Below are positions 40,629 to 51,240 of a DNA stretch of 64,000 nt, piece by piece. The position numbers and the translations under genes are program-made. Each line of letters begins with the position of its first letter. Position 1 is the first letter of the stretch. This DNA is from Phycomyces blakesleeanus NRRL 1555(-). Taxonomy: Eukaryota; Mucoromycota; Mucoromycetes; Mucorales; Phycomycetaceae. The DNA lies in assembly GCF_001638985.1 (NCBI RefSeq), contig NW_017265157.1, positions 558,001-622,000 on the forward strand, given 5' to 3'. The notes beneath the pieces were generated by a model. The model made no database searches. It was not told where the DNA came from and saw nothing but the letters and a program-made list of their open reading frames with translations.

Positions 40629-43600
40629 ATGTCTCAACAATCCGCTGTCAACTCTACTATTGTTTCTGGTGAAGAAACCGCCCGTGTCAACTCTGGTGTC
40701 ATTCCTCCTCCTTCTGCTGCTGGTTCTGCCGACCACGATGGTGATACCGTGATGACTCCCTTGTGTTCTGAGGACGGTGCCTTTGATTCTGAAGAAGGTT
40801 CTTCTGGTTCCAATGCTGGCCGTTCTGGTTATGAGGGTGCCAATTCTCCTCGCATCTATTTGGGTAACTCTGGAGTCAGAGTTAACAACAACCTTGTGGC
40901 CACCGTGGAAATGTTGCTGGCTTCTGCTGAGGAGGACCTCAACACTAAGAAGGGCAACTACTATGCCGCTCTAGGCCACTACTTGGGTGTTTCCAAGAGG
41001 GATCCCACCTCTACTGCTGCCAAGTCTGCTTCCAAGGGTGCCAAGGAAGCACAAGTACTGTTTGCTGAGGCTGAGCAAATCCTCAAGGACCTCAAGGCTT
41101 CCACTGCTCCTGCGTCTAAGCCTTATGACAAGAGAAGCACTCTGGTTCCCAGTAACCTACCTTTTCTCCAGCTTTGTTCTGAGGGTCCTCTGGTGAAGGC
41201 CAACCGTGATGTGTTTGATTCGGTGTATGACTTCTGCCAGGAGTTTACCACAGTCCTGGAAGCACACTCTCTGTCCTTGGATTCCTGCTGGGAACGTCTG
41301 TTGCCTACTTGTTTGAACAAGGAAGAACGTTCTTGGTTTGAGGACAAGCTCAAAGGCAAGGCCTACAACTGGAAGAAGGCCGAAAGTATTCTTCTAGATC
41401 ACTATGACACGCCGTTCTGTAAGTTCCTGAACATGGGTCGTGTCTGGTGCATGAAACAAGGCAAAGGAGAATCCGCTCGTTCTTTTGGTGCCAAGTTCCA
41501 AAAGTTCCGCCGCCAGGCCTTGTTGGACGATGGTGTTCAATTGGTTCTCTGCTTCTGGTGGAATCTGCGTCCGGAAGTCTGGGAAGCTTGTCTCATTCCT
41601 TTGTCAGCCAACTATGGCACCAAGATGCCCTCAAAGATTGAGGACATCATCTCGTTGGTGAGTGTGTCAACAAGTGACTCCACTGCTTTGTTACATAATC
41701 CTGCCAATGGTACTGCCGCGTCCTCCTGGAGTTCGTTTGCTGCTCACAATGGTGCGTCCTCTCTCTCTGCTGGTTCCCACAAGGGAAAGAAAAGGTCTTT
41801 CTCTCGCGAGCGTGGTTCTCAGTCTCCCAAGAAGGCATGGGACTTCAAGAAGGCGATGAAGGATGGCATCTGTTTTTCATGCAAGGCTCCCTGGGTTAAG
41901 GGACACTCCTGTCCGGAACGGGAGAAGTACTTGACAAAGGTGTCAAGGATGGCAGTCCGCTCCTCTGCTGGTAGACCAGCAAGAGCTTCCACTGTGGTTG
42001 AGGGGAGTCCCTCGTTGTCTTGGTCAGAGTACCAAGACAACACTAGTGCTCTGGCCAAGATGGCATTAGATTGTAAGTACAATCTTAAAGACATGGTTAT
42101 TAAAAGAGATTTTAAGAACATGAGCACTAATATTACCTTTCCTATTTTGGCAAATAATTCCATTAGAACCATCTCCTTGTTGGACTGTGGGGCCACGTTC
42201 AGTTTGGTGGACAAGAATTTTTGCTTGAAGAATGGAATAGCCATTAGTTACATCAATCACATTAATAAAGATTTGTTGAACAAAAACAATGTTCATAAGT
42301 ATTTTATTCGTTTGGCTGATAGCAATACCCAGATTAAAAGAATTGGTACTTGTGTGATCAGTGTAACTTGCAATAGTAAGACTATTCAACGCGAGTTTGA
42401 AGTGATGAATTTAACTAATAGTCATGAGTATGATTTCAGTATTGGTACTGATTATATGTCTTCTCTTGGTATTGGTATTTATGGTTTACCTTTATCATAT
42501 GATGATGCTGATTCAAGTGAGGAACGTAGAGAAGCCGATAGACGCTTCAACAATAAGAGTGATCTTCTTGAATCCATTGAGAGAGAAAATGAACGAAAGG
42601 AAAATAATCCGGCTGTAGGTCCCACACAGTTTGAGGATGCTATGGATTATATTCGACCGTTCATTAAAGACAATCAAGATATTCCCAAGGGTTCGTTTTG
42701 TACTATACCTGAAAGTATTGTATGTTTGGACACCCCAGAAAATGCTACGGCGTTCAGAAGCCCTTATCCCATTCCTTACAAGATGCAAGGTGTAGTGGAT
42801 GAACAGGTGAAAGAATGGCTGGACAATGGTATAATTGAAAGAGCGTCTGCAAACACACAATGGAATACGCCTTTGACTGTTGTCAAGAAGACAAATGGTA
42901 AAGGAGAAATTACTGGATATCGCGTTTGCCATGATCCCAGATTAATTAATTGCCTGTTGAAGTCAATTGATTGTATGCCTTTGCCATTGATCGGTGAATT
43001 GTTTGAAGATTTAAAGGGTGCGAATATTTATTCCACTCTGGATTTGAAATCTGCGTTTAATTCTTTGAGGTTGAACCCAAAGGACACACACAAACTTAGT
43101 TTCACATGGCGTGGTGTACAGTACAAACCTATTGGTACAGTGTTTGGTATAAAGCATGTCAGTTCACAATTTCAAAGAACTATGAGTATAGCTTTGGAAA
43201 GACTATCTTTTGTATGGTTTTTTGTGGATGACATTGTTTGCGCAAGCAAAACGTTCGAGGAACACAAGGAACACTTGAAGCAAGTGATTGAGAGATTAAC
43301 AAGGGTCAATTTGAAGTTGAATCCGAAAAAATGTCATTTCTTTCAGAAAGAAATTTATTTGCTTGGTTTTCATATTTCACCTGAAGGAATTACAATGGAC
43401 TGCAGAAAACTTGTTAATGTTCTTGAATTTCCTCAACCAAAGACGGGTAAAGATATCCAAAGTTATTGTGGGTTGATCAACTATTTTAGAACGTTGATTC
43501 CGAATGTATCTTCCATTATGTCGCCACTAGATTCATTGAGAAATGAAAAGTCGATTACCCATTTATGGACAGATAAGCATCAAACTGCATTTAATAACTT

Positions 43601-45530
43601 GAAAAAAGCACTTTTGAGTGATCTGGTGTTGTCGTACCCAGATATGAACTCTCCTTTTAGTATCAGCTGTGATGCATCTCTTACTGGTATTGGTGCAGTG
43701 TTGTATCAAGTCAAGGATGGCAAGAAAAAATATATTTCTTTCGTGGCTAAGAGCTTATCCCAAAGTGAAAGAAAGTATTCTGCAACCAAAAGAGAATTAC
43801 TAGCGTTAGTATTTGCACTCAAGCGTTTTCACAAGTATGTCTATGGTTCTCACTTTACCTTGTACACGGATCACAAGGCATTGACATATCTTCACACCCA
43901 ACGTGTTGTGAATCTGATGATGATCGCATGGATGGACACGATTTTACAGTATGACTTTAAGATCGTTCATTTGCCTGGTGTTTCGAATGTGCTTCCTGAT
44001 GCGTTGTCACGTTTATCTGAAGAGACTGAAACATTATCAAATGAACTGGGTGGGGATAGTGTGGTTAGATCCATCATGAGAAATAGTGCTGTCACTATGG
44101 AACCGCTACCAGACATCTTGAGTGGTGAGTACTTTACTCCTCCCACAGAAAATGAAAGGAATAAGTTATTAGTTGAAGAACATTTGAAAGGTCATTTTGG
44201 TGTAGAAGCTATACTACATGCCTTAAAGAGAAAAGGTATCTATTGGACCAGCTTGAAGAGTCAAGCAAATGATCTTATACAATTGTATATACAGTGTCAA
44301 CGTCATAATATCACAAGAAAAGATTATAATCCTTTAAGACCTGTGACTGCAACACTTCCTGGTGACAGTTGGGGAATAGATCTGGCTGGGCCATTTACAA
44401 TGTTGACTAGAGGAAATGAGTACTTGTTAGTGATGATAGACATCGCAAGCAAATTTTATGTATTGCGTGCCATACCTGATAAAAGGGCAGCTACGATTGC
44501 GTTACAAGTACTGGACGTCATTAGTACATGGGGTCCGATGAGAAAGTTGCAGAGTGATTGTGGACGGGAGTTTGTGAACTCGCTGATGACATGTATAAAA
44601 GAGAATGTTGGTTTTGAACATGCGTTGATTTCGCAGTACCATCCTAGAGCTAATGGTGCAAGTGAAAGAGCTGTCCAGTCGGCAGTGAACACCATTAAAA
44701 AACAAATAGTTGGTAATGTCGCTGATTGGGATCAGAAGGTGCCATCTGCGCAGTTGTTTTTGAATAGCAAGTATAATGCTAGGACTAAGAGTACGCCATT
44801 CTCGTTAATGTTTGGAAGGAATCCAAATGACTTTGTCGATTTTAGTAAAGAAAAGGATAGTGCAACTGCTGAACAGATTCAGAAAGAGTTGCAAGAAAAA
44901 ATTAAAAGAATGACTGAGATAGTCTACCCTGCCGTGTTTGAACACGTAAAGCATGTCACAGAAAAGCAAAAGGAACGCTTTGATGGAAGTCACAAAATGA
45001 TAGATCTGGTTCCAGGAACCACGGTAATGATTTTGGTGACAGAAAAACAGAATAAATTAGATCCGAAGTATAAGGGATTCTACACTGTTGTTAGAAAGAC
45101 TGCTGCCAATACTTATGTATTGAAAAATGAAAAGGGATTTTTAGAACCAAGGAATTATCCTCCTTCTTTATTGAAAAAAGTTTCTGACAAGGTATTAGAG
45201 CAAAAGAATGACTTTTTTGAAGTCGAAGCAATTATTGGGCACATAAAAGATGACAAGAACAATTATTTGTATAGATGCAAATGGTTGGATTATGATGAGT
45301 CTCACGATACCTGGGAGCCAGAGGATCATTTTACCGATCCTAAGTTCATAAAGGAATACTGGCAAAGAATTGGTGAAGCTCCAGAAGGTATCAAAGACAT
45401 CAATAAGGCCAATAAGAAATTATTAAAGGATATGAAAGTTGCATATTCCGCACCTAAAGAAAATTCAGGTACTAAAAGGAAGAATTATGCAAAGACAGCT
45501 TATCAAAAGAAGAAACGCAGTAAGGTCTAA
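40629..45530 (+). CDS. chromovirus Gag-Pol polyprotein with C-terminal chromodomain
   Basis: 1633 residues in one frame, so no frameshift is needed. Gag with a CCHC-like knuckle around residue 413 (CFSCKAPWVKGHSC). Protease LLDCGATFSLV; RT with FFVDDIVCAS; RNase H with ISCDASLTGIGAVL and YTDHKALTYL; integrase N-terminal finger with EEHLKGHFG then YIQCQRH, where the first of the two expected Cys is Tyr. The integrase core follows with DSWGIDLAGP, LQSDCGREF and NGASERAV. A chromodomain lies at about 1535-1585 (YLYRCKWLDYDESHDTWEP). Chromodomains direct integration to marked chromatin. The ORF starts only 22 bp after the LTR. Apart from the integrase Cys change the protein looks intact. Confidence 0.95.
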   Translation: MSQQSAVNSTIVSGEETARVNSGVIPPPSAAGSADHDGDTVMTPLCSEDGAFDSEEGSSGSNAGRSGYEGANSPRIYLGNSGVRVNNNLVATVEMLLASAEEDLNTKKGNYYAALGHYLGVSKRDPTSTAAKSASKGAKEAQVLFAEAEQILKDLKASTAPASKPYDKRSTLVPSNLPFLQLCSEGPLVKANRDVFDSVYDFCQEFTTVLEAHSLSLDSCWERLLPTCLNKEERSWFEDKLKGKAYNWKKAESILLDHYDTPFCKFLNMGRVWCMKQGKGESARSFGAKFQKFRRQALLDDGVQLVLCFWWNLRPEVWEACLIPLSANYGTKMPSKIEDIISLVSVSTSDSTALLHNPANGTAASSWSSFAAHNGASSLSAGSHKGKKRSFSRERGSQSPKKAWDFKKAMKDGICFSCKAPWVKGHSCPEREKYLTKVSRMAVRSSAGRPARASTVVEGSPSLSWSEYQDNTSALAKMALDCKYNLKDMVIKRDFKNMSTNITFPILANNSIRTISLLDCGATFSLVDKNFCLKNGIAISYINHINKDLLNKNNVHKYFIRLADSNTQIKRIGTCVISVTCNSKTIQREFEVMNLTNSHEYDFSIGTDYMSSLGIGIYGLPLSYDDADSSEERREADRRFNNKSDLLESIERENERKENNPAVGPTQFEDAMDYIRPFIKDNQDIPKGSFCTIPESIVCLDTPENATAFRSPYPIPYKMQGVVDEQVKEWLDNGIIERASANTQWNTPLTVVKKTNGKGEITGYRVCHDPRLINCLLKSIDCMPLPLIGELFEDLKGANIYSTLDLKSAFNSLRLNPKDTHKLSFTWRGVQYKPIGTVFGIKHVSSQFQRTMSIALERLSFVWFFVDDIVCASKTFEEHKEHLKQVIERLTRVNLKLNPKKCHFFQKEIYLLGFHISPEGITMDCRKLVNVLEFPQPKTGKDIQSYCGLINYFRTLIPNVSSIMSPLDSLRNEKSITHLWTDKHQTAFNNLKKALLSDLVLSYPDMNSPFSISCDASLTGIGAVLYQVKDGKKKYISFVAKSLSQSERKYSATKRELLALVFALKRFHKYVYGSHFTLYTDHKALTYLHTQRVVNLMMIAWMDTILQYDFKIVHLPGVSNVLPDALSRLSEETETLSNELGGDSVVRSIMRNSAVTMEPLPDILSGEYFTPPTENERNKLLVEEHLKGHFGVEAILHALKRKGIYWTSLKSQANDLIQLYIQCQRHNITRKDYNPLRPVTATLPGDSWGIDLAGPFTMLTRGNEYLLVMIDIASKFYVLRAIPDKRAATIALQVLDVISTWGPMRKLQSDCGREFVNSLMTCIKENVGFEHALISQYHPRANGASERAVQSAVNTIKKQIVGNVADWDQKVPSAQLFLNSKYNARTKSTPFSLMFGRNPNDFVDFSKEKDSATAEQIQKELQEKIKRMTEIVYPAVFEHVKHVTEKQKERFDGSHKMIDLVPGTTVMILVTEKQNKLDPKYKGFYTVVRKTAANTYVLKNEKGFLEPRNYPPSLLKKVSDKVLEQKNDFFEVEAIIGHIKDDKNNYLYRCKWLDYDESHDTWEPEDHFTDPKFIKEYWQRIGEAPEGIKDINKANKKLLKDMKVAYSAPKENSGTKRKNYAKTAYQKKKRSKV

Positions 45531-45671
45531 ATAAAGAGTTATTTGAGCACCACAGTACTCGTTTAAAAAAAAAAAAAAAGAAAAAAAAAAAAAAAGAAAA
45601 AAGAACAAGCTGATCAGAAGAATTGCATAGAGTACTTGAACGGTATTTAGTTAATACCTGGGTGGGGATAA

Positions 45672-46214
45672 TGTGGTGATCCAGACACTCGGATGTTGGA
45701 TTTATCACATATAAGAACATATTCATATTGGGATAGCATAGTAGCTATCATCTTGTCAGTATAAAATATATATAAACGATTAAGTAATCAGCCCAATAAT
45801 TATTACAGTTAGTACTGTAGATAATATCTTAAAGATTGTTAAGATAATTATATCATACTGCCAGGTAAACTGTGTCAGATCGATATGGAGCTAATTTAGT
45901 AGGAAGTCCTAAAGCTCTAGTATAAAAGAGAAAAGAATAGCTAAGAGCTAAAGAAGTACGATTTATGACTTGATGTCATAATTGTAACACCGACACTAGT
46001 TAAGCAGTAAATACACTCTAATAACCAAATATAGTAAAGGAAGAAAGCCTTAAGAAACTAAGACGTAATGACAAGAGCAGATTGTGTTTTCTTATAAAAA
46101 GGGACACTTTTTATTTATGAATAAAGACAACTTATATACAGTCTCAAAGTATTTCTATACATCTCTATTATCAAACATTTTATTTTTCTATTGTTTCGTA
46201 CCTGAAATACCACA
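45672..46214 (+). repeat. 3' LTR of the chromovirus
   Basis: 543 bp, same ends as the 5' LTR; differences seen include TGCCAGG/TGCCGGG and CAAACATTT/CAAATATTT. Confidence 0.95.
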
Positions 46215-46590
46215 TATACTTTATGCTGTCATCCTATAAAATTATCCTGACCTTTTCCTTTCTTTTGTATAGGCCATATCGCCGAAATTACTCTCTACTA
46301 TTAAACATGGTTATGAACACGGTAATATTTTATTTTATTTCAATCTATCTCTTTTTAATAAGCACATGGCTTAACATAATTTCTATTATAGATGAACCTC
46401 CCTCTCATGAGCACATCGCGAATCAAGAACTTTCATTTCATACGAGTGTCATTGACATGGTAATTTTTTTTGTACATATAACAATATTATTTATTTTGTA
46501 TATTAATGTATATCATTTACTGAAGACAATATTAGCGTCTCCTATGTACTCTCTTGGTCTGCAAATAAATCCTTTTGCTTTGGGTAGGTA

Positions 46591-47110
46591 AATGAAATAT
46601 TCTACCACACAGTTCACAAAAAATAATTTTTTTTCAGCATTTTTATAGCCAAATAAAGTATATTGAGTACTATGGTTCGCATTCATGACGCCTTTTCTTT
46701 TTGTCTCTGGTAAGCTATTATATTGCAAGCATAATTACATATATATATTCTTAATATCCACGATTTCTTGTTCAAACAGCTAACACTTTTCTAATTTCAT
46801 AGAACAACCATTTACAAGCAAGCAACACACAACTGGGCTTTTCTCTGGGAGATATTGTTTGGAGAATACTTGTTTTATCAGAACATTGGCCATTTCAAAT
46901 TGTATGAAGGATAGAACACTAGCCAGAATGTTCCTGAATATTAAATATAACCACTGTACTATAAACCTAAGAATATTCTTTTCTTTCTAATAAAAACAAA
47001 ATAAACCAATAATTATTATAAATAAATTAAAGATCGGAGAAGTGTATGGAAGCAAACAGTATAAGAAGAAGTCTCTAAGATTGGATAAAATAAATTCAAA
47101 TACAACAAAA
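46591..47110. other. non-coding part of the CACTA element
   Basis: AT-rich; small exon-like pieces cannot be joined into a frame. Confidence 0.3.
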
Positions 47111-47113
47111 CCC

Positions 47114-47164
47114 TGTAAAAACTGGCATATCCATAAATTAAACAATGTAAAAACTGGCATATCC
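47114..47164 (+). repeat. subterminal direct repeats near the CACTA right end
   Basis: TGTAAAAACTGGCATATCC occurs at 47114-47132 and 47146-47164. Looser relatives (TTGTAAAAACTATCTG, TTGTAAAACCTGG) follow towards 47410. CACTA elements carry such repeats as transposase-binding sites. Confidence 0.6.
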
Positions 47165-47542
47165 GTATAATTGATCTTTCATTTATCGTTCTTTTAATTG
47201 GAAAGCGGTAGGATATATTACAACAAAACGTAATTCTGAGTTGCCGTTTTAGTGCATGTGGTAAAAACCCATATACAGAAAATGCAAACACATCCTACTA
47301 TCCTGCTGTTCTGACCTTTTCCTATGTTCGAAAGTTGGTCTTACCACCTATGAGTAAGCCAGCTTCATACACTTGTAAAAACTATCTGATCACATTGTAA
47401 AACCTGGTCTTTTCACATAATTAATTACAGTTTTACACATAAGAAAACCGCACCTCTTTTCCAGTGAATAGTATGCCTGAATTTTCTGGTGTGTATTTAT
47501 TGTTATTTTTCCAGTGAAAACCCCACTTTTTTTCTCATAGTG

Positions 47543-47819
47543 TTTGAGAGGAAGCATTACATTTAGTGTACAGGAATAAAATAAAGAGAAAAAGAAGAAA
47601 ATAATTCTGGGAAAAATAAAGGGGAAAAGATTTTAATTTTTACAAAATTGGTTTTTGGAAAAAGGCGATTTTGTGAAAATGAAAGAAAGAATTTAAAATT
47701 AAAATTAAAATTTTGAAGAAAAATTAAAAGGGGTTTTCAAAAGAATGTCTGAACTTGGTAGAAAATGGTTTTTGGTTTAACTTTAATGAAATTATATATT
47801 ACGTGTCAAAAACAATTAT
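47543..47819. other. spacer upstream of tRNA-Arg
   Basis: Purine-rich AT sequence, no gene. Confidence 0.4.
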
Positions 47820-47891
47820 GGGACTATGGCCCAATGGACAAGGCGTCTGACTACGAATCAGGAGATTCCAGGTTCGACCCCTGGTAGTCTC
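47820..47891 (+). tRNA. tRNA-Arg (ACG)
   Basis: 72 nt. Acceptor GGGACTA/TAGTCTC (one G-T), D-arm GCCC/GGAC region, anticodon loop CTACGAA giving ACG, T-arm CCAGG/CCTGG. T5 run at 47895-47899 acts as terminator. An LTR-like sequence starts 20 bp beyond its 3' end. Confidence 0.93.
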
Positions 47892-47911
47892 ATATTTTTA
47901 GTTTTTAACTA

Positions 47912-48297
47912 TGTTGTACTTAATTTTGGTGATATTGTCAGAGTTGACATTGGTAACCAAAATCGGGATTTACAAGCAACCAGTAATGGTTGACTTTTTA
48001 GGATAAAAGATCTTGACTTTGCCGATTAGTCTTTCACATATGTTTTAAATGTTTAAGATAGTGAATATACTTGTAGAAGATATTACTGGACAACAAGCAT
48101 CTAAGACATATTATCATAGCTATTCTTTTAGCCAGAAATCAATTATCATTTTGTATAAATAGTCAAGAAATACATTTAATAAAAAGCATCTTTATTCTTA
48201 TCTAAAAATTATTCATAAACTTGACGATCCCCAGTGGTATTGATTCTGCGACTTAGTTACAAGTGCCAGAAAAGAAATACCAGATAGAGACTTGACA
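47912..48297 (+). mobile_element. LTR-like sequence (family G) downstream of tRNA-Arg
   Basis: Begins TGTTGTACTTAATTTT (a 16-mer also present at 32470 near tRNA-Ile) and ends CTTGACA. It contains TTAATAAAAAGCATC and CCCCAGTGG blocks shared in outline with family C. No clean duplication (AACTA / ATTAG). Confidence 0.5.
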
Positions 48298-48647
48298 ATT
48301 AGTTCTAGTAACCTGTTCTTGTTGTGCCCAAATTCTTGTCAGCCAATCAGAATGACGATTACACAGAATTCTCTTTTGAGAACGATGACCGAAGTGATTT
48401 CCTTTTGCTTACAAAAGAATTAGAAAGCACATAGCTTAACAAAAGTAGAATAGAAACCAAAACAAACATTTATAATGGCTGAGTAGGTTTAGAAAAGATA
48501 TAAAAGTAGGCATTATTTCATTCAATAAAAGTTATCTATTTTTCTATCCTCTTTTGATTCTTTTATCTTCATTTACGATTCCCAGTGGGTTTGACCAATT
48601 TTGGCTGTGTTATAGCATTGGAAGAACAACCCAGATCGAAAACAACA
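48298..48647 (+). mobile_element. diverged LTR-like sequence, family C-related
   Basis: Its end follows family C: TCAATAAAAG, then CCCAGTGGGTTTGACC, TTATAGCA, AACAACCCAGATCGAAAACAACA. The 5' boundary is not clear. Confidence 0.5.
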
Positions 48648-48810
48648 TTCTTATAAAAGAAGCAAAAATTTGTTGGTGACAGTAATTCCCCAATCAGAAA
48701 AGCAAGTCACACATTGATTTTTATTTGTTTCATTTGGGTAAACTTTTATTATGCATTTACCCCTTAATATTTTTTTTCACACACACTTTTTTTTTACCAA
48801 ATCTCAAAAT

Positions 48811-49556
48811 GTCAACCTTTAATATTGCTGCTAATTACAATAATTGCATAATTCCAGATTATATAGAAGCTGTCGACTCCTTTGACCTTTCATCTGAAGA
48901 TGAATTTATAAATTGGTTAAATGATATAGCTAAAAAACATGCCAATTGAATTTATCATTGATCTTACAATCATGAGAAGAACATGGTCTTTGTTGGGAAG
49001 CCTCTTGAAAATTTTCTCAAAGACAGTAGTTTACTTATATGATCATGCTGGAAAATCACAAGTGAAAAAAACTTTTCAGCCTGCTCAGAAATGCATCAGA
49101 ACAACCAAGTTCATCAAGATTGGTTGTCCTGCTAGTATCTATAAACATAACATAACTGATGATACTGTTTGTATCAAATACAACTGGCAGCACCCAAACC
49201 ATGATCCATTTAAGATTGAAGAGATCAGTTTGTCAAGATTGCCAGATGAATTAAAACAATGGGTAGAAGGACTTGTCAGCCAAAACATGGATTGGAAATC
49301 CATCAAAAACATGCTTGGAATGAGTGAAGACAGACTTCTTGAAGTAAATATTGTACAATATATTTTGAGAAACTTTGCTTATTTAAAATTACATAGCTTG
49401 AACAAGCTGACAATAGATCTTCTTTCCCTTCTTCTCTTCTCATTAATTATCAATATGTGAGAAATGTTATCAATGCTCAAATAATGAAACTCTCAAGAAA
49501 ACATGTGGATCATTATAAAAGTGTCAAACTGTAGGTTCAAGAGTTGAACGAAAGTG
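48811..49556 (+). pseudogene. MULE (Mutator-like) transposase, N-terminal part, broken
   Basis: An ATG at 48811 (MSTFNIAANYNN) opens an acidic start that meets TGA at 48949. The following frame at 48939-49460 carries the zinc-chelating/DNA-binding N-terminus: VYLYDHAGKSQVKKTF, KFIKIGCPASIYKHN, IKYNWQHPNHDPFKIEEISL and LPDELKQWVEGLV. A further shift near 49410 leads to NVINAQIMKLSRKH. At 49557 a family B LTR cuts it. No DDE domain remains here. Confidence 0.7.
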
Positions 49557-50089
49557 TGTTGTGGTGGTTGAAGTTGAAGAAGTTTTTAAGAGGAAGAATT
49601 GAAGATTTGAGATTAGGAACAAAGATTCTTGAGAACTTGTGTAGATTTTGCTTATTGAGAAAGTATTTTGTATCAAAGTTTGACCAGGTTCCTACACTGA
49701 ACTACTACTGCTATTTATATTATTTTGGATTGAGAAAATTATATGACTAGGGTCAGGTAATCGATTCTATCTGAGCCTTAATCAGAGCAACGTGATTTTG
49801 GGATAATTAATATATGATTAATTATATAAATGTGTGTAGTCTCAATGAAGTATTAACATCGAAAGTAAATGTGTTTATGAGTTATAATTATGCTTATAAT
49901 AATCTACTAATGTATCCCATATTATGGTGATATCATTATATGAAATATAATCACTATCATGCATGCTAAACCTGTGTGTTAAATAATAAAGTAATTGGTA
50001 GACACCTTTGACTGGAATAGCTGAGGCCTTATATTATTTCCTTCAGACTTATTCTCCATTACAGCAGTAGTCAATACTCATTTACAACA
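49557..50089 (+). mobile_element. solo LTR, family B
   Basis: 533 bp, TGTTGTGGTGG...TTTACAACA, inserted in the MULE relic; flanks AAGTG and CTTTT do not match. Confidence 0.85.
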
Positions 50090-50443
50090 CTTTTAATACA
50101 TATATAAATGTTTGATTTCTTTAAAAAAATTACCCAAAACAATAGTAAAATCTATTGCTATTATCATTTGATTTAAGAATTTTTAATGCCAGGAAAACCA
50201 AATTTATGTTATATCTAATTGATTGGCTGTGTTTTTGACTTTGATCAAACTTGCAAATAAAAAACAATAGTTCTCTTTCTTTCCTCATTTAAAGCAGCTG
50301 TCTGAGTTAAACAACCAAAAAAATATGATTACTGGCACAGAGCTTCTAAAAAGAATTTAAATTGCTATAAGTTTAAAAAAACTAATAGGAGTTTTAAATA
50401 TGTGCAAAGATTTTACAGATATGCATTTTTTTAGAAACCCTTA
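50090..50443. other. AT-rich stretch, no feature seen
   Basis: No coding-like frame; no clear continuation of the MULE gene. Confidence 0.35.
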
Positions 50444-50862
50444 GAGCATCTCCAGTAGTATCTAAACCCAAATACTAAATATCCAAATTAGGAAACTGGT
50501 GTTTAGATTTTCCAAAAAAACATCTTCAGCAGTTTCTAAACAAAAATCTAAATACCTAAATCCGGAATTTAGATCTAAACTTTTTGAATCAAAATCAAAA
50601 CTTCTGTAGGTTTTCTCAGAATTTGTTTAGATTCTATCATTTACTAAATTTCTATTTTTTATATTGTGACTTTAAATTGTCGATTTTAAATCTCAGCCTT
50701 TAGGAAAAACCTCACCAAAATCATCAGCTCTTTAGAATCTGTGTTAAGAAACTGCTGGAGTGACCTCAATATTCTTCATACTAAATTGCTTTATTTGTAC
50801 TAGCGCGAGAAATCCTAATTTGGATATTTGGTATTTGGGTTTAGATACTGCTGGAGATGATC
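50444..50862. mobile_element. Tourist/Harbinger-type MITE with ~50-bp TIRs
   Basis: 419 bp. The left end GAGCATCTCCAGTAGTATCT and the right end (reverse complement GATCATCTCCAGCAGTATCT) match for ~50 bp with about four differences. 3-bp TTA duplication on both sides (50441-50443, 50863-50865), the PIF/Harbinger signature. Inner copies of CTAAAT/ATTTAG words give further self-complementarity. Non-coding. Confidence 0.85.
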
Positions 50863-50930
50863 TTACACATTATTTTGTATAGTGAGTATCCAACATTTAA
50901 AAAAATATTTGAAAAGTCTGAATGTACTAA

Positions 50931-51240
50931 GGTCACTATTATTTTGATGAATCTGTAAAATTTGAAGATAGTTAACCACAGTACTTCTTTATGTGCAGTA
51001 ATATCTTCCAGAGTATTAACTGCAGTATAATGACTATTTCTTTAATTAAATATAAATAATAACTACTGCAGATAATATGCAGTATTACTTTAGAAAACTA
51101 TATAAGACAATTCAATTCCCATCAATAAAAAGTATCTTTTATTCTCTCTTTGATTTTATGTATACTTCTTGATCCCCAGTAGGTTTGATCTTTTGACTTT
51201 GTTATAGTAAAAGGAAGGCCAGCCCAGATTAAAAACAATA
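50931..51240 (+). mobile_element. degenerate solo LTR, family C
   Basis: Runs from TCACTATTATTTTGATGAATC to CCCAGATTAAAAACAATA, collinear with family C, with several indels; ends are worn and no duplication is visible. Confidence 0.75.

Larger units (their letters stand above)
40064..46214 (+). mobile_element. complete chromovirus (Ty3/Gypsy with chromodomain), young
   Basis: Identical-length LTRs (543 bp; 40064-40606 and 45672-46214) differ at about four positions by my comparison. Perfect 5-bp target duplication TATAC (40059-40063 and 46215-46219). One uninterrupted 1633-codon ORF between them, plus a purine-rich tract (GGGTGGGGATAA) before the 3' LTR. Confidence 0.97.
39987..46590 (+). 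other. row of small putative exons split by the chromovirus (unknown gene)
   Basis: On the plus strand, short segments bounded by AG and GT run 39989-40050, 46274-46322, 46392-46460 and 46527-46584. They read in a consistent frame (LLPSDASPSQCPSGLAK, AISPKLLSTIKHGYEH, EPPSHEHIANQELSF, MYSLGLQINPFAL). The retrotransposon sits in the first intron. Beyond 46590 the frame fails. No domain recognised; possibly another gene of the CACTA element, possibly decayed. Confidence 0.3.
34606..47542 (+). mobile_element. probable CACTA/EnSpm (CMC) DNA transposon, interrupted by a chromovirus
   Basis: The left end CACTAGAAAAACATACGGG interrupts a family A LTR. A candidate right end at 47542 reads CACTATGAGAAAAAAAGTG on the minus strand, preceded by subterminal repeats (47114-47164). 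Between them lie a Tnp2-type transposase and an opposite-strand gene. The flanks (TAA and TTT) do not form a clean 3-bp duplication, so the right boundary is tentative. Confidence 0.5.

Noticed and set aside
48725..48949. ORF starting before the MULE ATG at 48811
   Set aside because: The first ~28 codons are T-rich leader of hydrophobic composition; the conserved-looking start is MSTFNIAANYNN.
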